This document shows positions 1 through 13,807 of a DNA stretch of 64,000 bases, in pieces. The translations under genes and the position numbers were made by a program. The stretch's first letter is position 1, and every line of letters begins with the position of its first letter. The notes under the pieces are model-generated. The model was given only the letters and a program-made list of their open reading frames with translations. It ran no database searches and was not told where the DNA came from. Origin of the DNA: Drosophila persimilis (taxonomy: Eukaryota; Arthropoda; Insecta; Diptera; Drosophilidae); the NCBI RefSeq assembly GCF_003286085.1, contig NW_020825322.1, forward strand, positions 2,666,001-2,730,000, written 5' to 3'.

Positions 1-2841
1 AGAGGCCAGAGACCGACCGAGTATAGCCGGACACTCCGTTCCGGACGGAGGAATGAGATCGAATTTGCCGGAAAAGATCCCAGGCATGCAGGAAGCAAGG
101 GCAGGCCGGGGAGCAAATCCCATTGAATTTCCCAGGAAAATCTTTCAATCTGATTGCAACAAAATTCCTTCATTGATTAGAGGAAACTTTTGTGGGGGCT
201 CCATCACATTTTACATGTGCATCCGAAACAAAAACAAAAACAAACAAAATGTACAACAATGTTTTGCAAAAATAATCCCGATGATTGTTTTTGCACAGAC
301 AATCAATCAATTTAACCATCAATTATCGCCTCGATGGCAGGGCAGCCCATCGATATTAATTTACAATAACAATAAATGGAGAACTGTAATTATATTTTTA
401 CTTTTATTTTATTTTAGGCTGCCTTTTTTCTTTCTCTTGGGAATGCTTTAAAGCCTACAGTTTTTGGTTACATATTTTATTTATTCCACTTGGAATTTTC
501 GAAACATTTATTTTTATTTAATTTTTTTTTTTTAATTTTATTATTTAATATTTTTATTGTTTTTTGTTATCATAATTTTTTTTATTATTTTTCTGTTAGT
601 TTTTAATTTATATATATTTATATAAATTCGTTTCTGTGTTTATTACTATTATTTTTTATACGAATTTATTTGTTAATATCAGAATTATGTATACAAATTT
701 TAATTCGTTTTTTCTTTCATTTTATTTTGGTTTATTATTTTGTATTACTATTTATTTAATTTATAATTTTGTTTCATAAAATATAAAAAGGAAACGAAGC
801 GCACTCTGTCCAGTTGGTACGTGGGAGGAGGGGTTTCTAATGTCTCTAATAAATAATTCATCTATTTTTGTTTGTTTTTTTTTTTGGGCTATGAGTCACT
901 ATGCAGCCACCCCTGTAACCCCCCCACGCCCACGTCCACCCACTCCTCAAGGGTTCCAGCTGCCTTTGTGCTCTAGTTTAAGTTTCGATTTTGTTTGTTG
1001 TTCAGTTTTTACGAGTAAAACCGTATAGCCCGCCCTCGGACAACCCCCAAAAAAGCGGAAAAGCGAGCCCAATCGCAGTCCACCCTCTCCCCGTATGAGT
1101 CATGCAATTGTCTACCATCTGGAGGAACCCCCTCCTGGCTATCCCATCCCCCGTAGTGGAGGATTTTCCCTGGGTAAATCGTTAAATTAGCGCATTTTCG
1201 ACAGCAGCTGACTCGGGATCTGGATCTGCCCGCTGCTGAGGGCGGGGGGTTTAGGAAACAGCTGACGTGGCAGCTAGGGGAGTCGTGCGGGGGTGGCTGG
1301 TTTCCCCCCGCTCTGTGTTGATTTCGATATTTTTATTTATTCCCATTTTGATACCCGGCCCAGCCCCCGCCCCTGCCACCGCTCCCGCTCCCGCTCCGGC
1401 TGCCGTTGAATTTGTAAAACATTTCCAAGTACACGAGCGACAAACAGGCAACCACTTAACGCTTGTTGCCACGTTCATCCATTTTGTAGCCCTGTCCTGC
1501 CATGTCCTGGAGTGCGTTTGCACCACCTCCTGCCCCACCAGCAGCGGGGGCAGCAGCTGGAAAAAGAGACAATCGCCTGATTCGGCTTTGGCTTTCCGTG
1601 CCACACACGTTTTGTACTTTTGTTTTTTCATTCATTCTGCTCCTGCTCGACTCGCTGGCTCTCTGTATATTTACTTTTATTGTGTTGCATGTTGTCCCTG
1701 TGTGTGTGTGTCGGAGACACAGACCCACACACACACACATACCTACATATATCTTTTCTAACCCTCGCACTGTCAGTGGCAGTGGCAGTGGCACTCCTGC
1801 TGCCTCCTTGGAAGGGCATGCAAAGGGAATAATCGGAGAGAACGTTCCATGAATCATGGCCTGCAGTCGGTCGCTCGGTCGGTCGCTCAGGTGTGTGACG
1901 AACAGGGTGGGGGTGGGGGTGGGGGGTAAAATAGGGGGGAACTAGCAACACACATATGTGCGGTTACACGGGGGGTTTGGGGTCTCATGCATGAATCAAT
2001 TTCTCAATTTGTTGCAGGCCTTTGCAGGGCATCGGTAGTATGCACATGATACAGTGCGTACCGAAACTATCAGGCAGTTGCTACACTCCGATATTTGATA
2101 AATTGTTTTCTTCATTCGGTTGCCATCGTCTGCCCATTCGTAATCCGCATCTCATTCGGATACCTTTTCAATAAAAATGCCCTGGAGCACCATCGGAGCA
2201 CTTCCCAAGTCCCACAGCCATTTCCTCCGTAATATATTTTCATTGCAACAATTACCGAAGATCATAATAGAAAATTAAGTAGAGGAAAGGACAGAGACAG
2301 AGACAAAGGTCCTTTCTCCAAAGAGGAACGACTGGCGTGGGGTAAAAGTTGCATAAAAATGTCGATTGTTGACTTTTTATGCGAAATATGCGTGATTCCC
2401 GACAAGTTTTTTGGGGCAGGATGAATGAATGGATGGGTGTACTGGGCTATGTACTGTGGGCAGGGGTACATTATGTCTAATAAACATTTTGTGCCCTATA
2501 AAAGAGCAATGAATGCGGAAGCCCATCGCTGCCAAACACGGGACCGTGCGTGTTTATGGCCGAAAGATGAAGACGAACGAACAGAGCAGCCATCAGCCAA
2601 CAGCCAACAGCCAGAGGCCAAGCGGAACAACAGCAAAAACATAGCCAAAAACAAGTAGCAATAGGAACAACAATTAATATGTACACACACAAACACACAT
2701 GAGAATCCAGCTATGAAAACAAAAAATAGCCAGAAGTCGAAACACAGACAGAGACACAGGCAGAGACACAGACACATCAGGAATCCGGAATCAGGAATTA
2801 AACTAATAATCTGACTTTTCCGCCTTGTGTTTTCCTTGCAG

Positions 2842-2954
2842 ATCTCCAACGGAACGGCAGACGAAGCCCCAAAGAGAAAACAAAACAGAGAGAAAAACAC
2901 CCAGAGAGGGGCAAACGCAACCCCAACCCCCACCCCAGCCCCCTTTGCACAAAG
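2842..2954 (+). other. Possible non-coding (5' UTR) exon
   Basis: A good acceptor (pyrimidine-rich tract ending in CCTTGCAG at 2841) is followed by 113 bases without T-rich intron character, then a plausible donor (AAAG|GTAAAT) at 2954/2955. The segment is A- and C-rich, like many Drosophila leader exons, and lacks a sustained start-initiated frame. It could be an internal 5' UTR exon of rst, or of another + strand gene running through. This is inference from splice-site appearance only; chance matches are common in 13 kb of non-coding DNA. Confidence 0.22.
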
Positions 2955-3067
2955 GTAAATCCATCTATAGGAATCCCAAAAGCTGCAAAAATGTTTAATA
3001 ATGAGAGCATTTTTAGCTTCAGACATATTTTCCAAAAGTTAATGAAAGAAAATGAGTGAAGAATCCA

Positions 3068-3351
3068 TACACTCAGAGAAATACAGCCATATTTAGGTTA
3101 AATTAAATTTGAATATTAAATAGAATTCACTTTGACTTTAATATAAATATTTGTAAAAGTATTTTGACTACGTCCCATATTTAATCTAATATTAAAACTA
3201 AAAAATAATTATATTTCATAATATTAGGAAATATATTTCAATTAAATATGAAATTTAATGTAATATATTTAATTTAAATCACACATTTTCCCATAATTCT
3301 TTTAATAATTTTCACTGGCAAACTATTCGATTTTCAGAGCTTTTTTTCTAC
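3068..3351 (+). repeat. AT-rich MITE-like repeat, copy A
   Basis: It begins TACACTCAGAGAA and ends with a diverged TTCAGAGC plus a T-run, resembling the inverted ends of copy B (11645-11882). The interior is AT-rich, with ATTAAATATGAAAT and AATATATTT motifs also found in the other copies. No coding capacity. Probably an old non-autonomous DNA transposon remnant. Confidence 0.45.
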
Positions 3352-6300
3352 AACTAATACTCTTTAAATCTTTCAAAATTCTTCTACGTGGATGATTTCT
3401 TGCTGGAGATTTCTCAGTACAAATATGGGGGTTGTAGCATTTTTGTTACGGTCATACGTGTGGCATTACACAATGTCGAAGCGAAGGCTTCGAGTCGAAT
3501 AATAGTAGTAAAAAATACGAAAAAGAAGAAAAAAACAATTGTAAAACAAACTGCGAGAAAATAAAGACACAAAGAATAGCCCACGCCAAGCCCTTGACGA
3601 ACCGAAATCAGTGTGGCAACCCTGTCCCCTGCTCCGCCTCGAGTTTCGCGTCCATAATAATTAGTTATAATCGGATTTGGTCGACATAGACATAGACATA
3701 GACACAGGCTGAAGGTGTCGCCAGTGGAAGTTGTTGTCGTTGTGGTGGCAGCAGCTTGTGGTGCATGTGGTGCAGCACACACAGAAAGATAGATACGGAG
3801 AGGTATAGAGGAGTGCGGAGTGCGGAGTGCGGAGTGGGGAAAGAACGCCCACACAACCCACCAATATAACGGTCGACCACAAAGCAATCAAACGAAAAGA
3901 AAAGCCTGACAACTCTGAGTGGGTCGCTGGAACCGAAATCGGATTCGGAATCGGGAAAACTGTATCTGTATCTGTATCTCAGACACTGCAACGGGTGGGT
4001 CTCTGTCTCTGTCGCTGCACCTTTTCCCTGTCTCTGTCTCTGTCTCTGGCTCTGGCTCTGTGTTCATTATTATTGCTCTTTTCTAACACGTTTCAATACG
4101 ATGCGATTCGAGTCGAATCGAGTAGAGTCGCGTAGCGTCGCATCGCATCGCGTCGCGTCTCTAACTGAATGCACTAACTAAACCAAGTCGAAGTTTTTTT
4201 GTGGGGCCCCACACAGCAGAATGACAGAATGGGGGGAATCGAATGGAGTGGAGTGGAGTGGAGTGGGGAAACCCACCTGTATCTGTACGGTGAAAAAGGT
4301 CTCTTTTTTCTCGCATCTCGCATCTGGCTCTTATTTATTGAATTGATTTGTATTTGTGGATATTTCTTGTACGATTTAAAATAGGTTGTTTCTCCTCTCT
4401 CTCTCTCTTCTCTTCCCTTGCCTTCTCTTCTGTTGTGTTATCTTTCTTTTTCTGCTGTCCCGGACCCTGCACTTGCTGCAGTGTCATGTGGCTGGGTCTC
4501 TGGATGGATGGGGGACACTCGTATAACTCAATTAGCCGCATGAAGGCAGGGCCCCCAAAAACGGACAAAAGAATAACCCATTCAGAGCCACAGTCACAGC
4601 CACAGCCACAGATGAGGTAGCAGCCGGCCAAGATTGTTTATTCTTCTCGTTACGTTACGTTGCCCTGCTCGTTCTTTCGGCTTTTGGGGTACCCCAAACA
4701 GGTACCAGGGTACGCCAAAAACAACAAAAACAAGAAACACCAGTGACAGCTGTCAAGTGAAGATTTTACAGATTTCTGGTCAGGCAATTGTCGTTGTCGC
4801 AACGTTTGCTGCTGCATTTTGGGGCAGGCTTAGGTGGATGATAATTTGAAAGGAAAACACTAAGCATTTGAGCGTTAAACTATGGGAACTTTGTCAATGA
4901 ATCTCAAATATATGGATGGGTATCGTCTAAGGAATACCCGGGATAATTAAATGAATAATCTTCTTAATCTACTAATACATTTCATCTTCTTACATATTAC
5001 TATTTGGACTTTATTTTGGAAGGTCGTACAACTCCTTTCCCCAGCCAGGTTGTCTCAGATCATCCTCAGCTGTGGGCCCCGTTCCAGAAACACCTTTCGA
5101 GCTCGTGCTGGTCCGAAACTACTATTTCGACATCGACATTTTTCACTCTGTTTGCCAATCGCCTGGCTTCGACTCCGACTCCGACTCCGAGCCTAGCTCC
5201 GGCTTGGATTGGATCGATCTATGTCAAAGCGTCGGCCCACACGCTCCTCTCCGTCCGCTACGAATGGAAATAAAACGAAACGCAACGGAATGAAGTGAAA
5301 TAATAATAAAAGAAAAAAACACGCTTGGATGTGTGTGGGCGAGCTTGGACTTGGAATGGAGCTCGAATGGAGCATAAAATATGTTAATAAGGCTTAAAGT
5401 TATACAAATCTCTGACTCTCGGCCAAAAGTCGCCGGAACAGGCATAGGCACAGGCAGAGCCACAGGCACAGGCACGGGCATAGGCACAGATCGCTTGTAA
5501 TACAAAACCATAAACATGAATTTGAAAAAAATGCTAAAATAAAGTGGAGAAGCCGAAGTCGAAGTCGAAGTCGAACGGGGAACCCAAAACCAAAACCCAA
5601 AACCGAACCTGTAGCTGATGCCGATGCCGAACCCACAATCACAAGACAGACCCCAAATACTGTTCAAGAGACGACAGCTGCTGGCCTGGTCTGGCCTGAC
5701 TGCCCCTCTTCTGAGAGCCGCTTCTCTTTGTCATTGTTGCAGTGACAGTGTATCTTAGAGCATCAGAGTATCTTTTCTTGGCCTGGCTTAATTTCCTGCT
5801 GCCGCCGCCGCTGCCGCTGCCCGACCTCAACTTGTTCTGCCCTTGCCTTTTGTTGCTGTCGCGGCACACAGCACACACATCTTCTTCGGGCCCGAAACCC
5901 CGGACACCCAAAAAAAAAGAAGAACAACACAAAAAACCAACCACGAAATCAGTTAAGTTCAGGTGTTCAATTTACTGATTGAAATTCAGCTTCGATGTGG
6001 CCAAGCAACTTTCATTGTGGCTCTGACTCTCCCCAATCTCCGAGCCCCAATCCACAGTCCCCCCCTCCAATACCACAGACCCCGTGATACAACCACCACT
6101 CGTACGAGTGTACATATAGACCTTTTCCTGCTCGTCTGTCATCATTTTCTCTTATGATTTTATTTGGAGTTTGGGCTGCTGCTGGGCACTGCGACTGCCA
6201 CTGGGAGCGATGGCTGTCCGTCCGTTTGTCTGGCTGTCTTCTACATCTATGGGTTCGTTTCATAATTTTATGCCCGGCCATGTCAGGAATTATGTTAGAA

Positions 6301-6489
6301 TTATGCTAATGAGAGTCAGATCGATTCCAGATGCTTTAATTATACACGGTTAACAAGTTTTTCTTAGTTTCTTCTGCCTTCCGTCGTCGTCTTATCCCCT
6401 GTCCGAGCTGAAGCTGCAAGACTTGATGAATAACTTAACTGGTCGTCGCCGGGCAATGCTCGGTCATGATATGATAGCCATGCTAACCG

Positions 6490-7173
6490 TGTTAGCCAAC
6501 ACTGGTGGGGGGTTCGGGAGACGGAGGGCCTTGTCTCGAATTGATTCAAAATTAAATTGATTAAACTTATGAAATCTGAGCTGCGATCGAGTCATGTTTT
6601 GGCATCATTAATCTTTTATGCGTTTTTGGAACGGAGTTTCCGAGAGACTGTTGAAAAGAGTGTTTAACAGTGCTGCAAAACAACTAATTACAAAAAACTT
6701 CAACATCCATGAATGTTTAAATTATGACTCAAGTTAAGAGTTGCCATCCAGATCTATAGTGTTGATTAAGTGATGACTGTTATAAGGTGTTAGCCAACAT
6801 TGAAAAACATAACTCTTTAAATTCCTTACTAAGTCTATACCTCAATCATAGAAAGATTATCTACTACATTTCATTTCCTGCATTATCCAACACTGTCCCG
6901 TTTACAACCAGAAGAGCTCTTCATTTATAGATCAACTAATTTATCAGCTGTGACTGTATTCTGTACATTTGATTAAAAAAATGTATGGTGCTATTCAAGT
7001 GAAGACTACATTATAGTCATTATAGTTAGTCAACACTGGAAAACATAATTGCTTAAACTCAATCCTTAACCACTCTTCGTATCTGTTACTTCAATCCTTT
7101 AGAGATTATCTAATACAAAATAATTTTTTTTTTAAATTCCTGCCTTAACCAACACTGTCCGGCTGAAAAGCTC
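6490..7173 (+). repeat. Diverged tandem duplication with CAACACTG motifs
   Basis: Two copies, about 6790-6920 and 7026-7173, share the same order of blocks: a start like TTAGYCAACAYTGRAAAACATAA, a CTTAAA block, a TCAATC block, an AGATTATCTA block, then TTCCTGC followed by CCAACACTGTCC and an AGCTCT block. The period is about 236 bases. A lone TTAGCCAACACTGG at 6492-6505 may be a relic of a third unit. The copies are well diverged, so the duplication is old. No coding potential. Confidence 0.5.
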
Positions 7174-10100
7174 TCTTGAAACTTGTTTCTGTGGAATAGT
7201 GACTCTCCTCTCTCCTTTTTAACTGTGTTGGCGCCCCCCATTGATTGAGTTCCTCTGGAAGGATGAGAACGATGACCTTTTTATCTGGCGTTTACTGTTG
7301 TGTTAACTTTTGCTGACTTTGTAGTCCTTGTAAGGACTTCGGCCCCGAGGTTCCTCTGAATGGCTCTGAGTGTGTCTGTGAGTGTGCGTGTGTGTGTGGG
7401 CCATTAATAGGCGATTTAAGTTTATTTTTTGGCCGTTGCCTTTTTATTGACACTGGACCCGGGCTCGGGCTCGGTCTCGGGCTCGGTCTCGGGCTCTCTG
7501 TGATCCCGGTACTCCATTTAGCCGGGCTTTTGCCTTGGGGCCCACACATACACACAAACAAACACACATACACACAGACGCACTTGGGCTCCTTTTGGCC
7601 TCTTAATCAGCCGGGGATGCAGAAGAGGACGATGCGCCCCAAATTGAATCCCTCGAAGCCATCATTGTTCGGCCTCATCCTCTTTGGCTGCTCTTCGTCC
7701 GTTTCCTCTTCCTTTGGATCTGCCTTCGGCTTTGGCTTGGCTTTCTCCTTTTGCCACTTAGCCGTTGCCTTTTAGTTGATTTGTTCGAGCAAACAAATTG
7801 TCAACAGAATCACCGAGAAGGGGGTCCCTCTCCTTGGAGCAGGGCCCCAAAAGGAGATACGGTCAAAAGGCGAGAGGCCGGGAGGCCGGGAGGCAGGAAG
7901 ACTGGGCAGACACAGACTAACGCACAAATTGATTTTAATTGTTAGGCATTCCCTTTTTTAATTGTCCTAATCTCTGCCGAACTCTGGGTCCTGGCCGACC
8001 AATATCCTTTATGCCGTTTCCCTTCCCCTCCGCACTCCCCACTCCCTGTATCCCTTTCGGCTCTTCCGTTTGTTGCCATTTTCATTTTGTCAGCACAAGT
8101 CCTTTAAGTAGCCTTGCACGTACTTCTCCCCAATTTTTTCTGCCCCGCTTCCTCTTTCTTTTTGGTGAAGGGTTAACCGGTCCCCGAAGAGCAGTCCAGC
8201 CATGGCTGTTGCATGTGTGTGTGTGTGTGTGTGCGAGGGAAAGAGAAAGGAAGTGGCATTTAGAGTGAGACAGATTGAGGCATCCTCGTTGCGGCTTTCA
8301 AGTACAGTCGACACTTTAACTGGCAGTTAAAGTTGGAGCCTGCAGAGCCAGATGGGAGCATCGAATACACATACAATATGTGTGTATATGACAGTATCTG
8401 ACCGACTTACCTGTTGGCTAAAAACAGACAGTGGCTTCTGATAGGTGGACCATAAGTTCAGCTAAGTTGAGAGTTCAAATCTACTGCCTGCTATACGGAC
8501 AAATATTATGACACTCTCGGCTCGATTCGATACTCGCGACTTTTCGAATAGGATTCGCACACGCACACTTCAACACTGTGCTGTGCCTGCTGTCTGTGAC
8601 ACACACACTCGTATGCGTATAGCTTTCGTCAATCGTCAATCGTCAATAAAGATTGATCGTTATCCCGCCGGCAAGCAACTGTTTTGCAGACAAAAGCTGA
8701 TTGCTTCGCCTTTTCCCAAGATAATACCCGCTTGATGCCGCAATCCGGCACTTTAGAGGCGCCCCCCTTCCTCTGGTCTGCGCTCCGAGCAGCCGCCAAA
8801 TGCCAATCACTGGGAAAACAACAAGCAACAAAAAAGAAGGAATATAACAAAAAAAAAAAAAAAAAAACATTTCCGTTCCATGCGCTTTCCGCTCCAGTTT
8901 TCAATTTTCGCTGGCGTTCGGTTCGCCCGTCGCTCGATGTTCGATGCTGGATACTGGCTGGCAGACCAGACCCAGATACAGATACAGTAATTATTTTCAG
9001 GCGACGCTTATCACACATAAATCTCGGGGCCGTGGCTGAAGCTCTGTAGCTCTGTAGCTCTGTAGCTGTGGCTCTGCTCGAAATCCAATCGATACGGCAG
9101 CCCCAGCAGGGGGACCGGGCACCGGGCACCGGGCACAGCGCTTCAGGAGATTGTTGCTTGTTTTGTCAGGCAGACAGCGGCGGCGGCGGCGACGGCGGCG
9201 ACGGCGGCAGCAACTTCCCTCGGCCAGTGGGCTTCCTTTTGCGAGCATGCAACTCTTGGCAGCTGCCTCAGAGGGGCAGCCATCGCTCCCCATCTCCATC
9301 TCCATCGCCATCTCCATCTCTGTCCATTGCCGACGCTGACCACAAGAAGCTGTGGGGCAGCTGTGCAGCTGCAGCATGCGTGGCATGGCAGCATCCTTTA
9401 ATGCCAGTCTGAGGCATCTGTTGTGATATTTATAGTTGCAACTGGAAAATGGTAACTGGAAACTGGAAACTGGGGAACAGGTGCTAAGGCAACGCCCGAC
9501 TGCACCATCTAGAGACGGTCCAGCGATCCCAGTCAGGGCATGGATCGTGTCACGCAGAGAGCCACTCCTGCTCCTGCAGCATCTCTGCAGCCACCGATCC
9601 GATCCGATCCGATAGCTGGGGCTAATGACGATACTTCCCCTTCTCCAAACCAGTTTCCACGATACATCCATCCATCCGCACTTATTATCGTCAGTTCTGT
9701 TCGGTTCGGCTCGGCTCGATTCGGCTCGCTTCGCCTCGACTCGCCTCGGACTGCAGTGCTCTTCGGGTGGGTTCGGTTCGGTTTGGTTCGGTTTATTAGA
9801 TGCAAGCTGCAGCGGATGTTCAGCTTCCTTCGACGACCAGAGAAGACTTTTGTCATTTACAGTTTATCTTGTGCTTTCGCCGCCTCTCCCTCTCCCTCTC
9901 CCTATGCCTGCCTCCCTCTCTCTCTCCACGTTAGTCGCACTCCTAGGCACGTCGAGAGTGGCTCTCATAAATCAATAAAGAAAGGCCCACCTGGTACAAA
10001 TAACTTTGAAAAATTTATATTGAACTGAACACTCGTCCCCTCCCCACCCCTCCCTCCATCCACCATCCTCCCCGACTTGGACTTGGGCAAAAGTTTTTCG

Positions 10101-10988
10101 GCATTCGCCGACCCCTCCCCAGCCCCAGCCTCAGCCTCAGCCACAGCAGGTGGGCCGAGGCCCAGAGAGGAGAGGCCCCCCCACAACTTGAGTTTCAGTT
10201 TTTTGTTTGAGTTTTAGAGAGAGAAAAGCGGGGAGGGGCCAGGCGATAGGGGTGGGGGGAGGGGGCCAATTGCAGCTGCTACTGCTTTGGCTTCCAGGCT
10301 TGGCTTCATCTCTCCAGCTACTGTGCATGGACCTGGCCAATGAGTGGAGTGATTTGTTTTGTTAGCCAGGGCCCACTCACAGTCCGTCTGCAGACCACAC
10401 CGAGCCCCTGTCGGACGGTGACCTATATGAAATGGCCTGGAAAGAGCAAAAGGAGTGAAAGGATGGAGCAGTTTTGCCTAAAGTCTCCAAATGTTTCTGG
10501 CCCTGAGATGGCTCTTTAAAGCAGACAGCCACTGCCTTGAAAAATCACCCAGCACCCAATCATCATTCGGTGGTAATTTCCATCGAAAAAAAGATAATCA
10601 ATTTCCCCCCGCCGCCGACGGCTAAGAGCCGATAGTTGAGCCGCTTTCCCAGCCACAGCCTACTCCCTCTCCCTCTGCACCTCTTCAAGCCCAAGCCCAA
10701 GCCCAAGAGCCGATGAAACCGAATCTTTATCGCCCATAAAGAAGAGTGAGAGAGAGCAGCAAAAAGAAAACTCTGCACCGATGGACCTAGCGTGTCTATA
10801 ATCGCCTTTAATTACCTAACCAAACGCAGCGTCATCAGTCCACCCCAGCCCCAGCCACAGCCACAGCCACAGCCCCAAACCCAATCTCAATCCCGATCCC
10901 AGCAACAGCAACAGCATCGGATAGATCCCTAGAATCAACTGCCCCGGCACCTGGCATCTGGCATCTGGCACCACCATTTCCATCTTTC

Positions 10989-11012
10989 CATCATCATCAT
11001 CATCATCATCAT
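10989..11012 (+). repeat. CAT trinucleotide microsatellite
   Basis: About eight perfect CAT/ATC units in non-coding DNA upstream of rst. Likely length-polymorphic. Confidence 0.85.
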
Positions 11013-11281
11013 CTTCTCCAGTCGGGGTTTCTCTCCCACAGCCTCATGTGGATTTGGATGCCAGCTCTAATTTCGAGTCATTTCCAGGCCCCTCCCTTTA
11101 GGTTCCGTTTTGGGGGGCTCTGTGCCGGAGCGGAAGCTCGCTAATCTTTTGCCTCCGTTTGCATCTTTTTTGGGTTATTTTTTACGGACCTTCGCTCTGT
11201 GCACCTTCAATGCTGCTCTTCTTCTCGTCTTCTTCTTCTTTTTTTTTATTTTCTGTTATAATTTTGTTTAATTTCTGTGCA

Positions 11282-11305
11282 TGTGTGTGTGTGTGTGTGT
11301 GTGTG
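11282..11305 (+). repeat. TG dinucleotide microsatellite
   Basis: Uninterrupted TG run of about 12 units in non-coding DNA. It is typical of Drosophila and probably polymorphic. Confidence 0.85.
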
Positions 11306-11644
11306 CGTGTGAGGGGCGCCAATTTCCGTATAAATGCAATAAAAAGAAATAATAGCGTACAAGAAAACGAAATTAGTCGAAAGGCCCTACCACTGACGGA
11401 AGCGAACCACAAAGAAACGAAATAGAAAAACCTAAACTCCACAGAATATACAGAAATAGAGAAATACAGAGCGAAAATAAACTAAAAAAAAAGAAACAGA
11501 AACAGAAATAGAAATAGTAAAATAGTAGTTACAGGAAAACAACAGCAACAGCCACAACGAAAGAAAAAATGCGTGAGAAAATTCAAGTGGAGCCAGCACC
11601 TGTAGAGAAGACGACGACAGCTACCGAAAGGGACGCACTACTTG

Positions 11645-11882
11645 TACACTCAGAGAAAAATAGTCACATATTTAAATTTCATATTCGGTTTCTAAAAATA
11701 CAAAAACAGTGAATTTAAATACGACTTAAACAAAAATATATTCAAGATTTATTTATTTGAAATTATTATAAACTTCGATTAAATTATTTGAAATATGAAA
11801 TATATTTATATTATCTATTGTGCATACATTTTTAAATCCAAAAGTAAATATTCGATTCTCAGGTCTTTTTTCTCTGCGTGTA
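11645..11882 (+). mobile_element. AT-rich MITE-like element, copy B (most intact)
   Basis: This 238 bp AT-rich segment begins TACACTCAGAGAAAAA and ends with the near-perfect inverse; the reverse complement of the end reads TACACGCAGAGAAAAA, one mismatch in 16. There is no open reading frame of note. Short inverted ends, small size and AT-rich filling fit a miniature inverted-repeat transposable element. Diverged relatives occur at 3068, 13443 (inverted) and near 45000-45342. Family name not recognised. Confidence 0.6.
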
Positions 11883-13442
11883 CTAGCAGGTGTGGGGGCG
11901 GGTCTTCCCCGGGCTCCTCGGGCTTAAATAAATACGGTAGGGCAGGGCAGGGCCGGGCAGGGCACGGTAGTGCCGGTTGATTGGTTGAGATTGTGCTTCA
12001 TACGATATATTGTAGCTGCAATTTATTAAGCAAATCTCCCAAATGGCACTCGAGTAGAGCTCAGCGTTTTGCTGGAGCTAAAGGTGGAGCTGTATGTGGA
12101 GCGGTGGAGCTCTAGTCAGTGGAAGTGGAAGTGGAAATGGAAGTGAGTGGCAGAATGGTGAGAACATGCTCTCAGATTGAGTTACGGACAGGGCGATGAA
12201 ACAGAGTGGTGTGGATAGATGTTACTGGGATTATGGATAGACAAATATATAGTATAAGCCTGTCAACAGAATTTTTGGTTGGATCTGGCCTGAAGCACAA
12301 GGCTCTATATTTTTGCTTTCGCTTTCCATTGGCTTTCCCCCCCTCAACCACTTTCCAGGCCTCTTCTTGGAGTGGTTCAGCCGCACAGACCAAACGGAAC
12401 CCTTAGCCTCTATTCGGCACCCCCGTGGCCTGGAGTACCTACCCTCCCCACCGCCCTCTTCCTGCCATCGTTTTCCCCCCACTTTCGGTTCGTTAGAACA
12501 TTTTCATATCTGTGTTTTTGTGTGGTTTTAATACTCGTGTTTTACATACCATACATAGCCATTCTTTGCTGAATATTTACCAAGATTTTTACACATCGTA
12601 AACCCGTTTTCCTCTCGGCTTGAGCCTTCTTGCGGTGGCGTCCGCTCTGAAGGAGCACTCCTGCTCCTATTTCTTTGCTCCCCCCTCCGAGCAGCTGCTT
12701 TGACTAATTTGAATGTAATTCGCTTTGGCGCTCACGTACTCCGGGCCGGGCCCTGCCCTGTCGAGAGCCGAGTCCGCCGGATGGCTTGAAGAAACATGAA
12801 TAAAACCAAATAAAATGCGAATGAAAATAAAAATGAGTATTAAAAAAGACACGCGCGCTAACAGCAAACCAAACCGAACCAAACCGAACCGAAAACATAA
12901 ACAGAAAAAAACAGCAAAAACAGCAAACGGCGCACACAATAAACGCAATAATAAGTAATAAGACCCTGAAGCAATTGTTCCGTTTCCCCAACAAATTTGT
13001 CCAACAAAACGCGCGAAACGCGATAAAAAAAAAAACATACAGAAAGAAACCCCCAACAAAGGGGTATAAAAAGGCACAACAAACAAACAAATAGATAGAT
13101 ATGTGAACAAGAAGAAAAGACAATTTTGTGTGTGTTTTGTTTGTGTTTGTGGTGGGTCTTAAAGGCGCCAGCTCAAGGCTCGAGCAAACTGGGTTCCGGT
13201 TTTCATAATAATAATCGCTTGATGATTGCCAAAAATGCAACAAAATCAAGCGATTCGCTTCAAGCTGCAAGCCCAATCCGCTACAGAGATATCAAGGCTA
13301 AATGAAAGCAACAGTCCCCCCCATCCATCCGCAATGAATCCATGCGATAGAGAATGCATTGCATATCTGGCCATCTGGCGTGCCGTATACGTTATAGATC
13401 GTTCGAAAAAATATAAAAAAGAAATAAGAATGTTGTATTCCT

Positions 13443-13620
13443 GCACGTGGAGAAAAAAGCCCTGAAATTTTAAATATTTCTGCCATTAATTTATTTTACA
13501 TAAATATTCAAATAATTGATTTAAATATATTTGATTTATAAAAACAAAAAACTATTAAAATACAGGAAAAATTTCGTGCTCACATTCAAATGAATGAATA
13601 TGATTTAAGCAGAATTATGT
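13443..13620 (-). repeat. AT-rich MITE-like repeat, copy C (inverted, partial)
   Basis: The left end reads CACGTGGAGAAAAAAGCCCTGA, about 22 bases, which matches the reverse complement of the right end of copy B. The following interior is AT-rich. The other terminus is not recognisable, so the right boundary is approximate. It sits only about 150 bp upstream of the rst coding exon. Confidence 0.4.
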
Positions 13621-13807
13621 ACATATATTTTGGCATGCAATGGTGGAAGTTTCTATGGAAATCGCCATACAGCACCTTAAAACTCCATAGTAAACTTTAA
13701 GGAGAAAACCCAGTGAACCCTAACTAAACCGCAATCGCATTTGTGCCTCCCTTCTGTCTGTTGCAGCCACTCGGATGACGCAACGGAGGAGACATCAGCC
13801 GCCCACG

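Larger units (their letters stand above)
1..13766. other. Non-coding 5' region of rst (upstream and/or 5' intron)
   Basis: I see no reading frame here with Drosophila-like codon use, conserved domains or a signal peptide followed by good splice sites. The open frames present are short, lie over simple repeats, or are antisense to nothing recognisable. A clear splice acceptor with a pyrimidine tract ends at 13766, just before the rst start codon, so at least one upstream non-coding rst exon must exist and much of this stretch may be its 5' intron. Positions 440-780 are a very T/A-rich block. The region also holds repeats listed separately and long runs of CCACAG, CTCGGG and TCTGTC-type simple sequence. 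Specific enhancers cannot be named from sequence alone. Confidence 0.6.

Noticed and set aside
53..451. 132-aa + strand frame at the left edge
   Set aside because: AT-rich composition, Asn/Lys/Phe-rich translation and no recognisable feature.
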